Below, piece by piece: positions 30,381 to 32,918 of a stretch of 32,918 bases of DNA. The notes beneath the pieces were generated by a model. That model searched no databases. It had not been told where the DNA came from and saw only the letters and a program-made list of their open reading frames with translations. The translations under genes and the position numbers were made by a program. Source of the DNA: Chthonomonadaceae bacterium (lineage in GTDB: Bacteria > Armatimonadota > Chthonomonadetes > Chthonomonadales > Chthonomonadaceae); the NCBI GenBank assembly GCA_025054835.1, contig JANWZQ010000178.1, forward strand, positions 1 through 32,918. Direction: 5' to 3'. The stretch's first letter is position 1. Each line of letters opens with the position of its first letter.

Positions 30381-30410
30381 TTGCTCCAATACGGGGAAGT
30401 GCGGTACAAT
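30381..30410 (+). promoter_or_regulatory. Sigma70-type promoter of the tandem metal-site gene
   Basis: TTGCTC (30381-30386) and TACAAT (30405-30410) with an 18-bp spacer, 89 bp before the gene's ATG and back-to-back with the tRNA promoter. Confidence 0.65.
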
Positions 30411-30499
30411 GGGATGCAAGCGGTATCAGCCGCCCTGTGGATTGCGGCATGTGCCGGTTATCGTGTCACCGGCCGTGGAACGTTGTCAGGAGTGAAGCC

Positions 30500-31033
30500 A
30501 TGATGAAGATCGCTGGATGGATCGTTGCGGTGTGCTTGCTGACTGCCGGTTCTGGCGTGCTTGCGGGCCCGCCCGCCAAAGGCAAGGCGAAGACGACGCG
30601 CTTGCAGGAAGTGTGGACCTGCCCGATCTCCGGTGCGAAGGTCACGGACAAAAAGTCCAGAACGGCTGTTGTGGGGAACTATCGGGTGCACTTCTGCTGT
30701 GCCAGTTGCCCTCAGGCGTTCGCCAAGCTGAGCGCGAAGGAGAAGCAGGCCAAGGCGGCTGAGGCGGCGAAGAAGGACAGGGCGAGCGCCCGGAAGCCGA
30801 AGGAGGTTGCCGAGGCGGCGCCAGAGGCCCCGGCAGAGGAGGCCATCAAGGACGTGTGGGTCTGCCCGATTTCCGGTCAGGAAGTACGGGATCGGGAGGG
30901 GGCCCGGGCGAACGCGGTTGTCGTGGGGAACTACCGGGTGCACTTCTGCTGTGACGGGTGCCCCTCGGCGTTCGCGAAATTGAGTGAAGCGGAGAAGCTG
31001 GAGAAAGCTGAGGCCGCTGCGAAGAAGAACTAG
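30500..31033 (+). CDS. Exported protein with two tandem YHS/TRASH-like Cys-rich metal sites
   Basis: A 177-residue protein with a Sec signal peptide (MMKIAGWIVAVCLLTAGSGV then LA, cleaved about residue 22), so it works outside the cytoplasm. Two near-copies of a small domain follow. Copy 1 runs from VWTCPISGAKV (38-48) to NYRVHFCCASC (60-70); copy 2 from VWVCPISGQEV (119-129) to NYRVHFCCDGC (144-154). Each has CPISG, about 20 residues, then HFCC-x2-C, giving C41/C66/C67/C70 and C122/C150/C151/C154. YHS and TRASH domains bind soft metals such as copper with a similar Cys layout; metal binding here is inferred. A Lys/Ala/Glu-rich linker joins the copies, and a similar Lys/Ala-rich tail ends the protein. 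CAGGAG lies 7 nt before the first of two ATG codons. The partner protein is unknown. Confidence 0.87.
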   Translation: MMKIAGWIVAVCLLTAGSGVLAGPPAKGKAKTTRLQEVWTCPISGAKVTDKKSRTAVVGNYRVHFCCASCPQAFAKLSAKEKQAKAAEAAKKDRASARKPKEVAEAAPEAPAEEAIKDVWVCPISGQEVRDREGARANAVVVGNYRVHFCCDGCPSAFAKLSEAEKLEKAEAAAKKN

Positions 31034-31069
31034 GGAGCGCATTCCGGCAATCGATGCGCGAGGTCTCGA

Positions 31070-31102
31070 GGCAGGGGCGCAGGTATAGAAAGCGCCCCTG
31101 CC
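31070..31102 (+). terminator. Hairpin after the tandem metal-site gene
   Basis: A perfect 11-bp GC-rich stem (31070-31080 with 31092-31102) and an 11-nt loop, 37 bp after the stop. Only two T residues follow, so termination may be partial, leaving some read-through to the DUF2344-rng genes. Confidence 0.55.
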
Positions 31103-31177
31103 TTGCAGTGATGCCTCCGCGTACGCATCCGGGGTGTGTTCCCATGGCGGGTTCTGTACGCTCGCCAGCACCGTTGC

Positions 31178-31843
31178 ATGCCCAGATACCTGCTGACGTT
31201 TGAGAAAGGTGAGCCGGTTCGCTGGCTCAATCACCTCGATATCCTCCGTACGTTCGAGCGCGCGATCCGCCGCTCCGGTCTGCCAGTGGCTTTCTCGCAG
31301 GGGTTCAACCCGCGGGAGCGCCTGGCATTTGCCTCCGCGCTGGGTACCGGGATCACTGGGGAAGCGGAGAAGGCGACACTGGAACTGACCGCCCCTCTGG
31401 ATCCTGCAGACGTTCGGGAGCGGCTCAACGCGGCGCTTCCCCCCGGGATTCGCATCCATGCCTGTGAGCTGATCCCGGATGCTGGTGCGCGCGACCTGCT
31501 GAACGCCTACACGCGTGCGGAGTACCGGCTGCTCTGTCGGTGCCCGGAGGGGGTGACAGAGCATGAGGTGGTGGATGCGATAGAGCGTTTCCTGAGCGAG
31601 ACCGATGTGCCGTTTGCGCGGGAGCGCGAAGGGAAAGTCCGGTCGATTAACATGCGTTCGCTGGTGGAGTTACTGGCATGTGAGGCGGGATCCTGTCGGG
31701 AGGGGCAGGTGGTGCTGCGCGCCGTGATGGTGCTGGCGGCCACAGGGGCGGCACGCCCGGTGGAGGTTGTGCAGGCACTGAGCGCGTTCCTGCCCGGGCT
31801 GACGCTCCGGCGGGCGCATCGCGTACGGTTGCTGGGTGCGTGA
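31178..31843 (+). CDS. DUF2344 (TIGR03936) radical-SAM-linked protein
   Basis: A 221-residue protein of the DUF2344 family, usually encoded just after a B12-binding radical SAM protein (TIGR03960) or fused to it. Seen: PRYLLTFEKGEPVRWLNHLD (2-21), then ILRTFERAIRRSGLPVAFSQ and GFNPRERLAFASALGTGITG, the conserved N-terminal half. The function is unknown; links with tRNA or ribosome modification have been guessed from neighbours. The radical SAM partner is missing: the metal-site gene sits in its place. As in Firmicutes, the next gene is rng, 30 bp downstream. ATG 31178 starts the conserved part but has no clear Shine-Dalgarno; GTG 31136 is in frame but adds a non-conserved leader. Confidence 0.88.
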   Translation: MPRYLLTFEKGEPVRWLNHLDILRTFERAIRRSGLPVAFSQGFNPRERLAFASALGTGITGEAEKATLELTAPLDPADVRERLNAALPPGIRIHACELIPDAGARDLLNAYTRAEYRLLCRCPEGVTEHEVVDAIERFLSETDVPFAREREGKVRSINMRSLVELLACEAGSCREGQVVLRAVMVLAATGAARPVEVVQALSAFLPGLTLRRAHRVRLLGA

Positions 31844-31873
31844 GGTCGGGTCGGCTGCACGCAGGAGGGACAG

Positions 31874-32918
31874 TTGTCCAAGGAGATTTACGTGAACGTG
31901 GGCGATCGAGAGACGCGGATCGCCGTGGTCGAGGATGGTAAGCTGGTCGAGTTGCATATGGAGCGGGCCGAACGGGTCGTGGGTAGCCTGTACAAGTGTC
32001 GGGTGGCCAACGTGCTTCCCGGGATGGACGCCGCGTTTGTGGATATCGGTCTGGAGCGGAACGCGTTTCTGTATGTGGGGGATGTGCTCCCGATGAGCGA
32101 AGACGCCTGGCGTGTCAGTGACGGGCGAGAGTATCCACACGATGCGCCTTCCGGGACGGACATGATTGAGGCGTCTTCACCGGTGGCGGATGTGGAGATT
32201 GTGGAGAGCGGGGAGCCGCTGGAGCTACCCGATGGGGACTCGCTGGAGGTCCCGATGGAGACCGGGACCGGGGAGGACCGTGCGGGCATTCCCCCGGAGG
32301 AAGGGGATGCGGTTGTGGAGGAGGGGGTAAATCCCGCCGCGTTGATAGACCCGACGGGCGAGAAGCTGGCGGCACGCCCCCGGAGGAGTTACCGGCGTTC
32401 TGCACTGCGGCAACAGCGGATCAAGGATGTGTTACGTGTGGGGCAGGAATTGCTGGTGCAGGTCATCAAAGGGCCCCGCAGTACCAAAGGAGCACGGGTG
32501 TCGACCCGGATCTCTCTGCCCGGGCGTTATCTGGTGCTGATGCCGGAGGGCGATATGCTGGGGGTCTCGCGCAAGATTGAGGATGGTAGAGAGCGAGACC
32601 GGTTGCGCAAGATCGGCGAGCGATTGCGCGAGCCCGGGTTCGGTCTGATCGTTCGTACGGAGGCGGAGGAGAAGACCGAGGAGGAGTTGCGCAGCGACTA
32701 CGAATTCCTGATGCGCACGTGGCGTCAGATCCAGGAGACGGCGCGCAAGGTGAGTGCGCCCGCGCTGGTGCAGCAGGACCTCTCGCTGCTTTACAAGACC
32801 ATCCGCGACGTGTTCGGGTCGGATGTGCAGAAGCTGGTGATCGATGACCCTGCCGAGTACGAGAAGGCGAATGCCTTGCTGGAGCGTCTTTCGCCGAAAT
32901 TGCGGGGGCGGATCCATC
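31874..32918 (+). CDS. rng: Ribonuclease G/E (C-terminus beyond window)
   Basis: An RNase G/E-family endoribonuclease that cuts single-stranded AU-rich RNA in rRNA maturation and mRNA decay. About 348 residues are visible. The TTG start has AGGAGG 5 nt upstream and gives SKEIYVNVGDRETRIAVVED. The S1 domain begins with LYKCRVANVLPGMDAAFVDI and GLERNAFLYVGDV (about 39-71) and resumes at IKDVLRVGQELLVQVIKGP (183-201). An insert of about 110 residues, rich in Glu, Asp, Gly and Pro and ending in an Arg-rich patch, separates the halves; E. coli RNase G has roughly 25-35 residues there. Then come ISLPGRYLVLMPEGDMLGVS, GFGLIVRTEAEEK and the RNase H-like region. The catalytic Asp pair lies beyond the edge. 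It follows the DUF2344 gene by 30 bp and is probably co-transcribed. Confidence 0.94.
   Translation, partial: MSKEIYVNVGDRETRIAVVEDGKLVELHMERAERVVGSLYKCRVANVLPGMDAAFVDIGLERNAFLYVGDVLPMSEDAWRVSDGREYPHDAPSGTDMIEASSPVADVEIVESGEPLELPDGDSLEVPMETGTGEDRAGIPPEEGDAVVEEGVNPAALIDPTGEKLAARPRRSYRRSALRQQRIKDVLRVGQELLVQVIKGPRSTKGARVSTRISLPGRYLVLMPEGDMLGVSRKIEDGRERDRLRKIGERLREPGFGLIVRTEAEEKTEEELRSDYEFLMRTWRQIQETARKVSAPALVQQDLSLLYKTIRDVFGSDVQKLVIDDPAEYEKANALLERLSPKLRGRIH

Noticed and set aside
1-32918. CRISPR arrays, insertion sequences, phage genes, integrase or attachment sites
   Set aside because: No regularly spaced direct repeats, transposase, integrase or phage structural motifs were seen; the single tRNA has no repeated 3' end nearby.

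Overview
This is a GC-rich chromosomal window with about 27 protein genes and one tRNA. Two genes run off the ends: an SDR epimerase at the left and RNase G at the right. I see no phage, insertion sequence, CRISPR array or rRNA. The cell looks diderm: it has a TolC-type outer-membrane factor with HlyD and ABC partners, and a lipoprotein Prc protease. Two neighbourhoods are Firmicutes-like: a G5/3D wall protein next to rsmA, and a DUF2344 gene in front of rng. Together with sugar-type TIM-barrel and Gfo/Idh/MocA enzymes, this would fit a deep-branching diderm such as Armatimonadota. That placement is inference; no marker gene here proves it.

Layout. 1-3336 (minus): a probable operon of XylA-like isomerase, DegT/DnrJ/EryC1 aminotransferase and TIGR01777-type epimerase. 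3513-5419 (plus): polyprenol-phosphate-mannose-synthase-like GT2 overlapping serC, closed by a strong intrinsic terminator. 5485-10601: a type I secretion set, with HlyD and ABC exporter on minus and the TolC-like gene divergent on plus. 10628-16108 (plus): a tightly packed series of DCC thiol oxidoreductase, RibD-C reductase, GT4, Gfo/Idh/MocA, long-form dCTP deaminase and a protein with four TFIIB-type zinc ribbons. Several junctions are ATGA overlaps. 16181-20942 (minus): Prc lipoprotein protease, MFS transporter and an ABC-2 permease with no ATPase nearby. 21115-23727 (plus): Ycf46-like AAA ATPase and an NHL propeller protein.

23737-25361 (minus): rsmA and a G5/3D wall protein behind a long leader. 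25806-26462 (plus): a protein that may be a Rad52/ERF-like single-strand annealing protein. 26459-29780: GT2, peroxiredoxin-like protein and acyl-CoA synthetase. 30239-30310 (minus): tRNA-Thr(CGU) with a clear promoter and a likely terminator. 30500-32918 (plus): an exported tandem CC-x2-C metal-site protein, DUF2344 protein and RNase G.

Points that stand out: an XylA-like protein with His at a metal-ligand position that is Asp in XylA; RsmA with Ser in place of the motif IV Asn; an ABC exporter without a visible Q-loop glutamine; the duplicated metal-site protein; the four-ribbon protein coupled to dcd; a 10-bp inverted repeat built from two divergent -35 boxes; four sigma70-type promoters that all have 18-bp spacers; and a very strong G-over-C bias of the plus strand in the left half that ignores gene direction.
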